Shown here: one piece after another, positions 45,840 to 55,249 of the stretch
Numbering within the stretch: position 1 is the first letter of the stretch
Layout of the letters: every line of letters begins with the position of its first letter
DNA from: Sphingobacterium siyangense
GTDB taxonomy: Bacteria; Bacteroidota; Bacteroidia; Sphingobacteriales; Sphingobacteriaceae
DNA: 64,000 nt
Reading direction: 5' to 3'
Assembly: GCF_007830445.1 (NCBI RefSeq)
Contig: NZ_VLKR01000003.1
Span: forward strand, 186,001-250,000
Notes under the pieces: generated by a model
The model's input: only the letters and a program-made list of their open reading frames with translations
Told to the model about the DNA's origin: nothing
Databases searched by the model: none
Translations under genes and position numbers: made by a program

Positions 45840-47252
45840 TTAGTTGTTATTTACTCTTACGATCTGTGCCATAAGCTCCGCTTCACACACGATTTTCTCT
45901 CCTACCATAGCCACACCTTTCATTTTTGCGATACCTCTTCGGATCGGCTCCATCAAGTCACATCTAAAAATAACAGAATCCCCTGGAGTTACCTGCGCTT
46001 TAAAACGTGCATTTTCAATTTTAAGGAATAAGGTCAACCAATTCTCTGGATCAGGAACCGTCTTCAGTACTAAAATTCCCCCTGTTTGTGCCATAGCCTC
46101 TACTTGCAAAACACCAGGGAATAATGGTGCACCAGGAAAATGTCCCATAAATAAATCTTCGTTCATGGTAACATTCTTCAAACCCACAACATGTGTTTCT
46201 GTCAACTCAAGAATTTTATCGACCATAAGCATGGGTTGACGATGAGGTAAAATCTTCATGATTTCAACCGTATCGTATAATGCCGGCATATTGGGATCGT
46301 AAACTTTAATTTTTTTACGTGTTTTATCTTTCTTGATCTGCTCCTTTATCTTTTTTGCAAAAGCCACATTCGCTGCATGGCCTGGCCTTGCAGCCATAAT
46401 ATGCCCTTTCAAAGGTCTTCCGACTAGCGCTAAATCTCCAACCATGTCCAACAATTTATGTCGAGCAGGTTCATTTTGGTAACGCAATTGATTATTGTTT
46501 AATATTCCTTCCTTAGCAACTGCAACGGTTTCTTTATGAAAAAGATGCGCTAATTTTTGCAATTCCTCAGGAGAAGTCTCCTTGTCCACAATAACGATTG
46601 CATTACTTAAATCACCACCTTTAATAAGGCCATGATCAACCAACATTTCCAATTCGTGTAAAAAACAAAACGTACGCGAAGAGGCTATTTCAGATTTAAA
46701 ATCCTCAATCGATGTTATTGCTGCATGTTGACTTCCCAACACAGGCGAATTAAAATCGATCATACAAGTCAAACGATAACCATCCATTGGCATGCCCAGT
46801 ATTTCGACTTTGCGATCTGGCTCTGCATAATGAATATTATTCGAAATCTCATAATAATCCCGATCAGCATCTTGTTCCTCAAATCCCGCTTCCTCTAACA
46901 ACTTCACAAAAATAGCTGAACTACCGTCTAGAATTGGTATTTCAGGACCATCAATATCAATCAGCACATTATCAATTTGTAAACCAATTAACGATGCCAT
47001 CAAATGTTCAATTGTACTCACACTTGCTCCATTCTGCGTTATTGTCGTCCCCCTGGAGGTATCCGTAACATTATCCGCATCAACCAAAATTTCTGGTTGC
47101 CCCTCTAAATCTACACGTCTGAACTTAAACCAGTGATTTTCCGGAGCGGGTTTAATAGTCATCGATACAATTTTTCCTGTATGAAGACCTACCCCCGAAA
47201 TTTCAACCTCGTTTTTGATGGTTCTCTGTTTTACATTCATTTCTAATAACAT
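45840..47252 (-). CDS. lpxC/fabZ: Bifunctional LpxC deacetylase / FabZ hydroxyacyl-ACP dehydratase
   Basis: 470 residues. LpxC part (~1-310): EISGVGLHTGK, STIEHLMASLIGLQIDN (zinc His), HKLLDMVGDLALVGRPLKGH. FabZ part (~320-470): ILPHRQPMLMVDKI, catalytic His in MGHFPGAPLFPGVLQVEAMAQTGG. Fusion of committed lipid A deacetylase with the fatty-acid dehydratase is a marker of Bacteroidota and balances lipid A against phospholipid synthesis. ATG 47250-47252, or an internal ATG four codons later. Confidence 0.96.
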   Translation of the reverse strand: MLLEMNVKQRTIKNEVEISGVGLHTGKIVSMTIKPAPENHWFKFRRVDLEGQPEILVDADNVTDTSRGTTITQNGASVSTIEHLMASLIGLQIDNVLIDIDGPEIPILDGSSAIFVKLLEEAGFEEQDADRDYYEISNNIHYAEPDRKVEILGMPMDGYRLTCMIDFNSPVLGSQHAAITSIEDFKSEIASSRTFCFLHELEMLVDHGLIKGGDLSNAIVIVDKETSPEELQKLAHLFHKETVAVAKEGILNNNQLRYQNEPARHKLLDMVGDLALVGRPLKGHIMAARPGHAANVAFAKKIKEQIKKDKTRKKIKVYDPNMPALYDTVEIMKILPHRQPMLMVDKILELTETHVVGLKNVTMNEDLFMGHFPGAPLFPGVLQVEAMAQTGGILVLKTVPDPENWLTLFLKIENARFKAQVTPGDSVIFRCDLMEPIRRGIAKMKGVAMVGEKIVCEAELMAQIVRVNNN

Positions 47253-47379
47253 ATTTTTAAATCAAAACTTCTTTTGACAAAACATTTATCCTTTAAGCTA
47301 TATCGATGTTCGCCATCGCCTTGCTAGGAATGATTATTTCATCACAATTAAAGAACAGTTTATTTTCAATGAAAAATAA

Positions 47380-48420
47380 TTATTTCAATTTTTTTTCTAC
47401 TAACTTTTCTAACTCTTGGATTCGTTTTTCCAACTCAGGAAGACGTGCAAAAATTACATTGGAGCGCAACTGCGGCTGGTAAGGCATCACTGGCGTACCG
47501 CCCCACTTTTTACCTTCTTCTTTAATCGATCTATTCACTCCTGATTGGGCTTGGATTTGAGATCCCTTTGCAACAACAATATGTCCAACGACACCAACCT
47601 GACCTCCTAAAACCACATGTTCTCCAATTTTTGAACTACCAGAAATACCTGTTTGCGCTGCGATTACGGTATTCTTTCCAATATCAACATTATGTGCAAT
47701 TTGAATCAAATTATCCAACTTAACACCATCGCGCACTATTGTAGCGCCCATTGTTGCCCTATCGATTACAGTATTGGCGCCAATCTCGACATTATCCTCC
47801 ACTTGCACATAACCAATCTGAGGTACTTTTTTATATGTTCCGTCTTCTTGTGGAGCAAATCCAAATCCATCCGATCCAATCACAACACCAGAATGTACTA
47901 CCACATTTTTCCCAATCTTACAATCATGATAAATCTTTACGCCTGGGTAGAGTGTTGTATTATCGCCAATCGTAACTTTATCGCCAATATAGACTTGTGG
48001 GTAGATTTTCACGTTATCTCCAATGGAAGCCCCACGCCCAATATATACGAATGCACCAATATAACCTCCTTGGCCGATCTCCGCTTCAGCATGTATAAAA
48101 TGTGGTTCCTCACGTCCGCTTTTGTCAAGACGAAACTCATTATACATATTCAAAATAGTAGAGAAAGCAGCATATGCATTCTTAACCCTTATGATCGTCA
48201 ATGTTGGCTTAGTTGCCTGCGTCAATTGTAAATCTTCATTAACAATTACAATCGAGGCATCAGTAGTATAAATAAAATGCTCATATTTTGGATTTGACAA
48301 AAAAGAAAGATCGCCTTTTTTACCTTCCTCAATTTTGGCAAGGTTACCTACAGTAACTTCTGGATTTCCTTCAATCCGTCCTTCTAATAATGTCCCTATT
48401 TGTTGAGCAGTAAATTGCAT
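47380..48420 (-). CDS. lpxD: UDP-3-O-(3-hydroxyacyl)glucosamine N-acyltransferase
   Basis: 346 residues. N-terminal uridine-binding domain (EEGKKGDLSFLSNPKYEHFIY), then a long beta-helix of hexapeptide repeats with catalytic His in NLIQIAHNVDIGKNTVI and QTGISGSSKIGEHVV; C-terminal coiled helix. Third lipid A step. Lies 127 bases upstream of lpxC/fabZ and 33 bases after the HD-domain gene, all leftward. Confidence 0.96.
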   Translation of the reverse strand: MQFTAQQIGTLLEGRIEGNPEVTVGNLAKIEEGKKGDLSFLSNPKYEHFIYTTDASIVIVNEDLQLTQATKPTLTIIRVKNAYAAFSTILNMYNEFRLDKSGREEPHFIHAEAEIGQGGYIGAFVYIGRGASIGDNVKIYPQVYIGDKVTIGDNTTLYPGVKIYHDCKIGKNVVVHSGVVIGSDGFGFAPQEDGTYKKVPQIGYVQVEDNVEIGANTVIDRATMGATIVRDGVKLDNLIQIAHNVDIGKNTVIAAQTGISGSSKIGEHVVLGGQVGVVGHIVVAKGSQIQAQSGVNRSIKEEGKKWGGTPVMPYQPQLRSNVIFARLPELEKRIQELEKLVEKKLK

Positions 48421-48453
48421 GGTACAAATCTATGTTTTTTTATTAAAAAATAA

Positions 48454-49704
48454 CTACTTGATGGAAGTAATTGCAACATATCCCACCTCTTTTGGATAAC
48501 ATAAGGCGTATTTAGCTACATTTTTCGACAGTGCTTCCAAATTACCTAGATCAGAAGCCTCCGTTATATCGACGAGCTCGCCCGATTTCAATAGTATTTT
48601 AATTTGATCCCTGGAAGAATTATAGGCCCGGTTTTGAATTTCTTGCATAAATACATAATAATGGATATCCTCTTGAGCCACCCCCATCTCAGCTTGTACT
48701 TTCGCCTTTACTAAATTAACATATTCTGGCAAGAATGGCTTATCACTCATGACAGATCGATATAGATTACGTTTCATAACACGTTGGCACATTGTACTTA
48801 AAATAGGATCCTCATGACGTTCCCATGTTTTTATGGCAGACATAATATCCGTATCATCTAAACGAGTAAACCAATCCAAATGTAACGGGTCATCCAAAAA
48901 GTTAGTTTTGTTGACCTGCTGGCTTAAAAACCAATGAAACGCCGGAGTAGAAAAGAGCTTATGGCCAGCAGCCGTCAAATATTTTGCCCGCTGCAGAATT
49001 TTAATCAATAACTGTTCCGCACCGATAACGGTCTTGTGTAAATAGACTTGCCAATACATCAACCGCCGCGCAATCAGAAATTTCTCTACAGAATAAAGTG
49101 CTTTATACTCCACCACTATTTCATCCTCCACCACATTGAGCATTTTTATAATCCGGTCAAATGAGATGACGCCTTCCGATACGCCTGTAAAAAAACTATC
49201 TCTATTGAGGTAGTCCATTCGATCAACATCCAATTGGCTCGACACCAATTGATGAAGAAATTTACGTTCGTATTTATTATTAAAGATTGTAATTGCAAGA
49301 CTTAGTCTTCCACCCAGATCATTGTTGATTCGATCCATTAAAAGGGAAGACAATAGCTCATGAGAAACACCTTCAATCAAACTATGCTCCAAGGAATGTG
49401 AAAAAGGGCCGTGACCTATATCATGCAGCAATATTGCCGACAGAACAGCCTCCTCTTCATCCCCTGAAATTATAACACCTTTACTCCTCAAAGTTTCCAA
49501 TGCCATCGACATCAAATGCATCGCTCCTATGGCGTGCTGAAAACGAGTATGCAAAGCTCCGGGATAGACGAGATGTGTCATGCTCACCTGCTTAATATAG
49601 CGGAGCCTTTGGAAATAAGGATGTTGCACTAGGTCAAAGACCAATCCTGTAGGAATAGCGACAAATCCATATACCGGATCATTAATAATTTTATTTTTGT
49701 TCAA
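48454..49704 (-). CDS. HD-domain phosphohydrolase
   Basis: 416 residues of the SAMHD1/dGTPase-like HD superfamily. Metal-binding motif: H in ALHTRFQHAIGAMHLM, HD in ILLHDIGHGPFSHSLEH, and D in SSQLDVDRMDYLNRDSFFTGV. The start codon is TTG at 49702-49704 (MNKNKIINDPVYGF); no in-frame ATG precedes the conserved N-terminus. Substrate unknown; members hydrolyse (d)NTPs. First gene of the lipid A operon. Confidence 0.88.
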   Translation of the reverse strand: MNKNKIINDPVYGFVAIPTGLVFDLVQHPYFQRLRYIKQVSMTHLVYPGALHTRFQHAIGAMHLMSMALETLRSKGVIISGDEEEAVLSAILLHDIGHGPFSHSLEHSLIEGVSHELLSSLLMDRINNDLGGRLSLAITIFNNKYERKFLHQLVSSQLDVDRMDYLNRDSFFTGVSEGVISFDRIIKMLNVVEDEIVVEYKALYSVEKFLIARRLMYWQVYLHKTVIGAEQLLIKILQRAKYLTAAGHKLFSTPAFHWFLSQQVNKTNFLDDPLHLDWFTRLDDTDIMSAIKTWERHEDPILSTMCQRVMKRNLYRSVMSDKPFLPEYVNLVKAKVQAEMGVAQEDIHYYVFMQEIQNRAYNSSRDQIKILLKSGELVDITEASDLGNLEALSKNVAKYALCYPKEVGYVAITSIK

Positions 49705-49924
49705 TGTGGAGACAAATTAATACGATCATCAACACTATAAATATGAAACCGAGCCCTTTAATCGTGAACTCCTGGTTAACACTAGTATAAACTTAAAACA
49801 AAGATAGTTAGTTCATCGTTAAGAAATGTTAAAAATAAAATCTGAAGCACGATATTTGCTTATGTTAGCATGAGATCGAAAATCCGATCCTCCCCTCTAC
49901 TACTAATAGACATATAATAACAAG

Positions 49925-51478
49925 ATGCAAAAAACACATATTCTTTGGGCTGACGATGAAATTGACTTTCTAAAACCACACATTTTATTTTTAGAAAGCA
50001 AGGGTTACAAAGTTGACACAGTCAACAATGGAAATGATGCCGTTGAAGCCTTTAAAAATGGTTTTTTCCACCTCGTTTTCTTAGACGAAAATATGCCTGG
50101 GCTAACCGGGCTCGAAACACTTGCCATACTCAAATCGATCAACCCTACTGTCCCCGTTGTTCTGGTCACAAAAAATGAAGAAGAACATGTCATGGAAGAT
50201 GCCATCGGCTCCAAAATAGATGATTATCTTATCAAGCCGGTCAACCCCAAGCAGATCTTGATGACAATAAAAAAATTAACGGAAAACAAACGTCTTGTCA
50301 ATGAGAAAACATCCATGGCTTATCAACAAGACTTCCGCAATTTGGGGATGATCCTGAATGACAATCTGGATTTCAACCAATGGTCAGAAGTTTACAAAAA
50401 ACTTGTCTACTGGGAATTGTCCCTCGAAAAGCTTGAAGATAACAATATGCATGAAATTCTGACGATGCAAAAATCCGAAGCAAACATGCAATTCTCCAAA
50501 TTTATAGAAAACAACTATATCCAGTGGATTAATCGCCCCGAAAACGCGCCCATTCTATCACACCAGCTATTTAAGAAGAAGGTATTTCCGACCATAGAAG
50601 ATGATATACCGACATTTTTCTTTTTAATAGACAATTTGCGTTTCGATCAATGGAAAATTATCAATGAGGTAATCACCGACTATTTTAGACTTGAGGAGGA
50701 GATAAACTATTACAGTATTTTACCAACAGCAACACAATATGCTAGAAATGCCATCTTTAGTGGATTAACTCCACTGGAAATGGAAAAACGCTTCCCTAAA
50801 TTATGGCAAAACGATGAAGATGAAGGTGGCAAGAATTTATATGAGGATAAATTTTTAGAAGATCAGATCAAGCGACTTTACCGCAAGTCTATAAAACACT
50901 CTTACACGAAAATTTTGACCCTGGAACAAGGAAAAGACGTGTTAGACAATCTCGGCAATTTGATGCACAATCAACTGAATGTATTGGTGTATAACTTTGT
51001 TGACATGCTTTCGCACGCGCGTACGGACAGCTCTATGATTCGTGAATTAGCAAACGATGAAGCGGCTTATCGCTCCCTCACTTTGTCATGGTTTGAACAC
51101 TCACCTCTATTGGAGGCTTTAAAATGGCTCTCACAAAAGAAAGTTCGTGTGATTATTACAACCGACCATGGCACGATCCGTGTAAAAAAGCCAAGTAAAA
51201 TTGTTGGTGATCGAAATACAAATACAAATTTGAGATATAAGCAAGGGAAAAATCTGAACTATATTGACAAAGATGTTTTTGCTATCAAAAATCCCCACGA
51301 GGCACAGTTGCCTAAACTTCATGTTAGTTCAACATACGTTTTTGCCAAAGAAGATTCGTATTTTGTTTACCCCAACAACTACAATCAATTTGTCAATTAC
51401 TTTAATGGAACATTCCAACATGGTGGAATCTCTTTGGAAGAAATGATTATCCCCTTTGCGACATACTTACCGAAATAG
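49925..51478 (+). CDS. porX: PorX: response regulator with PglZ phosphatase domain (type IX secretion)
   Basis: 517 residues. Receiver domain with D54 (LVFLDENMPG), D10-D11 and Lys in YLIKPVNP, followed by a helical linker and a PglZ alkaline-phosphatase-superfamily domain: FFFLIDNLRFDQW, PTATQYARNAIFSG, VYNFVDMLSHARTD, IITTDHGTIRVKKPS, all metal-binding stretches. This architecture is PorX, which regulates the type IX secretion system. The partner kinase PorY is not in the window. Starts the porX-tsaE transcript. Confidence 0.95.
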   Translation: MQKTHILWADDEIDFLKPHILFLESKGYKVDTVNNGNDAVEAFKNGFFHLVFLDENMPGLTGLETLAILKSINPTVPVVLVTKNEEEHVMEDAIGSKIDDYLIKPVNPKQILMTIKKLTENKRLVNEKTSMAYQQDFRNLGMILNDNLDFNQWSEVYKKLVYWELSLEKLEDNNMHEILTMQKSEANMQFSKFIENNYIQWINRPENAPILSHQLFKKKVFPTIEDDIPTFFFLIDNLRFDQWKIINEVITDYFRLEEEINYYSILPTATQYARNAIFSGLTPLEMEKRFPKLWQNDEDEGGKNLYEDKFLEDQIKRLYRKSIKHSYTKILTLEQGKDVLDNLGNLMHNQLNVLVYNFVDMLSHARTDSSMIRELANDEAAYRSLTLSWFEHSPLLEALKWLSQKKVRVIITTDHGTIRVKKPSKIVGDRNTNTNLRYKQGKNLNYIDKDVFAIKNPHEAQLPKLHVSSTYVFAKEDSYFVYPNNYNQFVNYFNGTFQHGGISLEEMIIPFATYLPK

Positions 51479-51490
51479 TAATTTTGCAAC

Positions 51491-51901
51491 ATGGAAATTA
51501 TTGTAAATACGACAGCAGATCTATCTCAAGCGGCTCAGACACTTTTAAATAGTTTTCCAAAGGACCGGATTTTTCTATTATATGGTTCAATGGGAGCAGG
51601 AAAAACAACTTTTGTAAAATACCTGTGTAAACAATTAAATGTACAAGATAGTACATCTAGTCCAACATTCTCCATTGTTAATGAATATGAGTCTCCCGCA
51701 GGCCCCATATATCACTTTGATTTTTACCGCATTAAAGATGAGCAGGAGGCATTCGATTTTGGCTATGAGGAATATTTCTATTCAGGTGCATATTGCTTTG
51801 TTGAATGGCCGGAGAAAATCCCCAATTTACTTCCTAAAGAAGCAAAAGAGATACATATTAGCATCATAGATGCAACAACACGTAAAATTTCTATTCGTTA
51901 A
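51491..51901 (+). CDS. tsaE: tRNA threonylcarbamoyladenosine biosynthesis ATPase TsaE
   Basis: 136 residues. P-loop YGSMGAGKTTFVKYL, then SSPTFSIVNEYES, YHFDFYRIKDEQEAFDFGYEEYF and FVEWPEKI are diagnostic of TsaE, the ATPase that resets the TsaBD complex during t6A37 synthesis. 12 bases after porX. A TsaC-like partner lies at 62687-63265. Confidence 0.95.
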   Translation: MEIIVNTTADLSQAAQTLLNSFPKDRIFLLYGSMGAGKTTFVKYLCKQLNVQDSTSSPTFSIVNEYESPAGPIYHFDFYRIKDEQEAFDFGYEEYFYSGAYCFVEWPEKIPNLLPKEAKEIHISIIDATTRKISIR

Positions 51902-51917
51902 CTACCTTTTCTCTACT

Positions 51918-52964
51918 ATGGCTCATTTATCATCTTGTCAATATATTCCATCTGATATCCATGTTCCTGGACTAGCGGCTATACACGCCGAGCACCTTAG
52001 CTTTTCCTTTCATGAGAACAATATGCAGTTTGCTGTTGAAAATAGTTCTTTCGATATCGATGAAGGAAAAATAACAGCAATCATTGGTGAATCTGGCAGT
52101 GGAAAAAGTACATTACTGCGACTTATCTACGGTCTTTTGGAACCAACTGGGGGCATTGTGCGCTATAAAGGTTGGCAGGTTCCAACGCGCAAGGACAAGT
52201 TAATCCCCGGACATGATGCCATGAAATTAGTCTCGCAAGGCTTTGACGATTTGAATACTTATGCCAATGTATGGGATAATGTTGCTTCGCAGTTGCCAAA
52301 CACAGATATCAAACGCAAACAAGACAAAACTGCGGAAATATTACAACGTCTACGGATAGATCACCTCGCTAAAAAAAGAGTAGCAGACATCAGTGGCGGA
52401 GAAAAACAACGTGTCGCCATCTGTCGTGCTTTGATCAACGAGCCTGAAGTCTTACTTATGGATGAACCATTCAATCAGGTCGATGCCTCTTTTAGGGATA
52501 CCTTACAACAGGACATCAAGGATATTGTTAAAGAAACCGGGCTAACCGTCATTTTAGTTTCACACGATCCGACGGAAGTACTTGCTTTAGCAGATAACCT
52601 CATCGTGATGAAATCTGGTAAAATCCTAGATCAAAACAATCCACATGTATTGTATAGCAATCCATCGCACCCTTATACGGCGCAATTACTGGCAAAAAGC
52701 AATATATTACAAGTTGAGCAAGCTCAAAATTTAGGCATAACAAGCGAAAAACCAGTCGCGATACATCAAGAATGGATTTCAATAAGTCCTTCTGAGCAGT
52801 CTACTTTTTTTGTAAAAGATGTGCGATTCAGAGGTTTTTATTATGAAATCGTCGTCAGTAATAATGAGATTAACTTACATGCGATTATAACATCGCAGAT
52901 AATTCCACAGAAACTACAGGCTGTCGATCTAACAATATCTCACTGGATACATTTTGACCATTAA
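51918..52964 (+). CDS. Orphan ABC transporter ATP-binding protein with TOBE-like tail
   Basis: 348 residues. Walker A GESGSGKSTLL, signature DISGGEKQRVAICRAL, Walker B VLLMDEPFNQVD, H loop VSHDPTEVLALAD. The last ~75 residues (TFFVKDVRFRGFYYEIVVSN) resemble the TOBE regulatory domain of anion or cofactor importers. A 30-residue N-terminal lead (MAHLSSCQYIPSDIHVPG) precedes the ATPase. Start ATG 51918; the longest frame begins inside tsaE. No permease or binding protein adjacent. 16 bases after tsaE. Confidence 0.85.
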   Translation: MAHLSSCQYIPSDIHVPGLAAIHAEHLSFSFHENNMQFAVENSSFDIDEGKITAIIGESGSGKSTLLRLIYGLLEPTGGIVRYKGWQVPTRKDKLIPGHDAMKLVSQGFDDLNTYANVWDNVASQLPNTDIKRKQDKTAEILQRLRIDHLAKKRVADISGGEKQRVAICRALINEPEVLLMDEPFNQVDASFRDTLQQDIKDIVKETGLTVILVSHDPTEVLALADNLIVMKSGKILDQNNPHVLYSNPSHPYTAQLLAKSNILQVEQAQNLGITSEKPVAIHQEWISISPSEQSTFFVKDVRFRGFYYEIVVSNNEINLHAIITSQIIPQKLQAVDLTISHWIHFDH

Positions 52965-52973
52965 TTGTATATC

Positions 52974-53825
52974 CTAGTCTTGTGTGTCTAGCCAAGATAA
53001 AAATGCGTCAAACCATAACTTGTCTGAGGTTTTGTTAATTAACCCAAAGCCGTGCCCCCCTTGCTCAAAGGTATAAAGCTTGTTGGGCACTTTTGACTTG
53101 TCCAAAGCTGCCATCATTCTATAGCTATTTTCTATTGGCACAGCCATATCGTCTTTGGCATGCACAAAGAAAACCGGACAAACCTCAGAAGATACCTGCA
53201 AATTGGAAGAAAACAGCTTGATTTGGTCTTCCGAAGGGTTTTCTCCAATGAGATTTATACGCGAACCTTTATGTGTTATATCGTTTTCCATAGAGATTAC
53301 TGGATAAATCAATCCTGCAAAATCAGGTCTTAGGGATACATGGGAAGGATTCGCTATGTAATCTTTCTTAAACTTCGTAATTAAAGTGGAAGCCAGGTGC
53401 CCGCCAGCGGAAAACCCTATCACCCCAACTTTTCGAAGTTCAGGATGCAAGGTTCGGATCAATTGCATTGCTCGCTGGGCATCTTGAAGAGGTCCTATTG
53501 ATTTGTCACGCATAATGTTCGGCGAAGGCAATCGGTATTGTAAAACAAATGCTGAATAACCATTTTTTATCAACTCTTTAGCAACAGCATGACCTTCATG
53601 ATCCATTGCTATATGAGAATACCCACCTCCCGGAATAACCAGTACGGCGATATTTTTATCAATACTTTTATCTGCCATATATGCAAATAACTTCGGTACA
53701 TTTTTTTCTAAATTTACTTGCCCCTTATCAGTCGAGTTTGGAATGGAATCTGCATAAAGGTTGATTGTTTCCTGCGCCTTAACGAGAGAAATCAACGAAC
53801 ATAAAATCATAAAAATTCTTTTCAT
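52974..53825 (-). CDS. Secreted alpha/beta-hydrolase esterase (acetylxylan-esterase/BD-FAE-like)
   Basis: 283 residues with signal peptide ending VKAQ (~18). Oxyanion motif VIPGGGYSHIAMDHEG, nucleophile GFSAGGHLAS (Ser ~144), acid in FVHAKDDMAVP and His in GGHGFG complete the triad. It matches the xylanase/feruloyl-esterase-like group of the phylum. It ends 9 bases from the ABC gene, transcribed toward it. Substrate unknown. Confidence 0.87.
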   Translation of the reverse strand: MKRIFMILCSLISLVKAQETINLYADSIPNSTDKGQVNLEKNVPKLFAYMADKSIDKNIAVLVIPGGGYSHIAMDHEGHAVAKELIKNGYSAFVLQYRLPSPNIMRDKSIGPLQDAQRAMQLIRTLHPELRKVGVIGFSAGGHLASTLITKFKKDYIANPSHVSLRPDFAGLIYPVISMENDITHKGSRINLIGENPSEDQIKLFSSNLQVSSEVCPVFFVHAKDDMAVPIENSYRMMAALDKSKVPNKLYTFEQGGHGFGLINKTSDKLWFDAFLSWLDTQD

Positions 53826-53904
53826 TAAAATGATATTTTAAAAGATAGCTCCAGACTACATATACTAGAAAAAACGAATCAAACATGAGCTGGATATCCA
53901 TGGT

Positions 53905-55116
53905 TTATAAGGAAGAAACAACTAAAAGATCTAAATCTTTCGCCGTCATATTAAATCTTGAGGCCATGTCAACATTTGTAAGGTTTCCTTGGTATAAATA
54001 AATTGAACTCCGAATACCGGGATTCTTCCAAATTGCATTTTTCAGTCCCCCAAGTTCAGCAAAATCAAGCAAAATAGAAGTGAAGATATTGCTCATTGCA
54101 TAAGTAGCTGTTCGCGCTACCCGAGACGCTATATTGGGAACACAATAGTGAATAACATCAAATTTACGAAAGATAGGTTTATCGTGAGAGGTCACCTCCG
54201 ATGTTTCAAAATTACCTCCTTGATCAATGCTTACATCTATAATAACGGAATTGGGTTTCATTTTAGAAACAGTTTCTTCCGAAATCACACAAGCGGAACG
54301 TCCATTACGCGCTCGTAAAGCACCAATAACAACATCCGAACTGATCACGGCCTTGTTTAAAATAATCGGTTGTATAACGGAGGTAAAAACACGACTACCA
54401 AGATTATTTTGTAGGCGTCTAAGTTTATAAATCGAATTATCAAACACCTTTACCTCTGCTCCTAACGCCAAAGCCGTTCGGGCAGCCTGTTCACCAACGG
54501 TGCCCGCGCCAATAATAACGACTTCTGTGGAAGCTACGCCTGTCACACCACCGAGCATCAGTCCCTTCCCTCCAAATGCATTGCTCAGATACTCTCCCGC
54601 AATTAAGGTTGCCGTTGCCCCTACGATTTCGCTCATCGCACGCACCACTGCTAGGCAACCGCCCTCATCTCTTAAATATTCATAAGAAATTGCAGTGATT
54701 TTTTTATGCATTAACGCCTTTAGTACATCCAGGTTCATGAGTGAAGGTTGTTGAGAAGATAATAAAAGCTGCCTTTCTTTCATCAACTTCACTTCACTAA
54801 GGATAGGGCTACCAACTTTAATGATCAGATCTGCTTGGTACACCTCTTCCCGAGATGAAACGATACGAGCCCCCTGTTCACTATAATGATGATCTAAAAA
54901 ATTGGCTCCAGCACCTGCTCCAGTCTCAATGATGACTTCGTGTCCATTTTCTACCAATAATGCAACCGCTAATGGCGTCAAGCAGATCCGCTTTTCCTGA
55001 AGCGAGATTTCCTTTGGAATGCCTATAAATAAACTTTTTGCATTCTTTTTCTTCTCAAACAGCATCTCTTTTGGAGAAATCATAGCCTGACTCGCAAGCT
55101 TTCCTAACTCATTCAT
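53905..55116 (-). CDS. ald: Alanine dehydrogenase
   Basis: 403 residues of the alanine dehydrogenase/PNT family. Substrate residues in GIPKEISLQEKRICLTP, ISYEYLRDEGG, NAD fold with VVIIGAGTVGEQAARTALALGAEV, VIIDVSIDQGGNFETSEVTSHDKP and YCVPNIASRVARTATYA. A ~25-residue N-terminal lead precedes the catalytic domain. It often lies by porX and tsaE in this phylum; here an ABC gene and an esterase gene separate them. Confidence 0.92.
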   Translation of the reverse strand: MNELGKLASQAMISPKEMLFEKKKNAKSLFIGIPKEISLQEKRICLTPLAVALLVENGHEVIIETGAGAGANFLDHHYSEQGARIVSSREEVYQADLIIKVGSPILSEVKLMKERQLLLSSQQPSLMNLDVLKALMHKKITAISYEYLRDEGGCLAVVRAMSEIVGATATLIAGEYLSNAFGGKGLMLGGVTGVASTEVVIIGAGTVGEQAARTALALGAEVKVFDNSIYKLRRLQNNLGSRVFTSVIQPIILNKAVISSDVVIGALRARNGRSACVISEETVSKMKPNSVIIDVSIDQGGNFETSEVTSHDKPIFRKFDVIHYCVPNIASRVARTATYAMSNIFTSILLDFAELGGLKNAIWKNPGIRSSIYLYQGNLTNVDMASRFNMTAKDLDLLVVSSL

Positions 55117-55195
55117 CTTGTAAAATTGATAGTTAGCTAAAATTACAATAAAAAATCAATCTTATCAAACGAAGATAAATTTGGTTTGGCACGGC

Positions 55196-55225
55196 TTTGG
55201 AATGAAACAAATTTATCTACATTTG
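55196..55225 (+). promoter_or_regulatory. Bacteroidota promoter of the CapD-like gene
   Basis: -33 TTTG (55196-55199), 18-base spacer, -7 TACATTTG (55218-55225); 24 bases later ATG 55250. It overrules the longer start at 55181. Confidence 0.6.
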
Positions 55226-55249
55226 TTTAAACTAATCAGATATAGTACC

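Noticed and set aside
55186..55200. TGGCACG followed by TTGG, resembling a sigma-54 -24/-12 promoter before the CapD-like gene
   Set aside because: The -12 part deviates from TTGCA in two positions, and a better TTTG-N18-TACATTTG promoter overlaps it.
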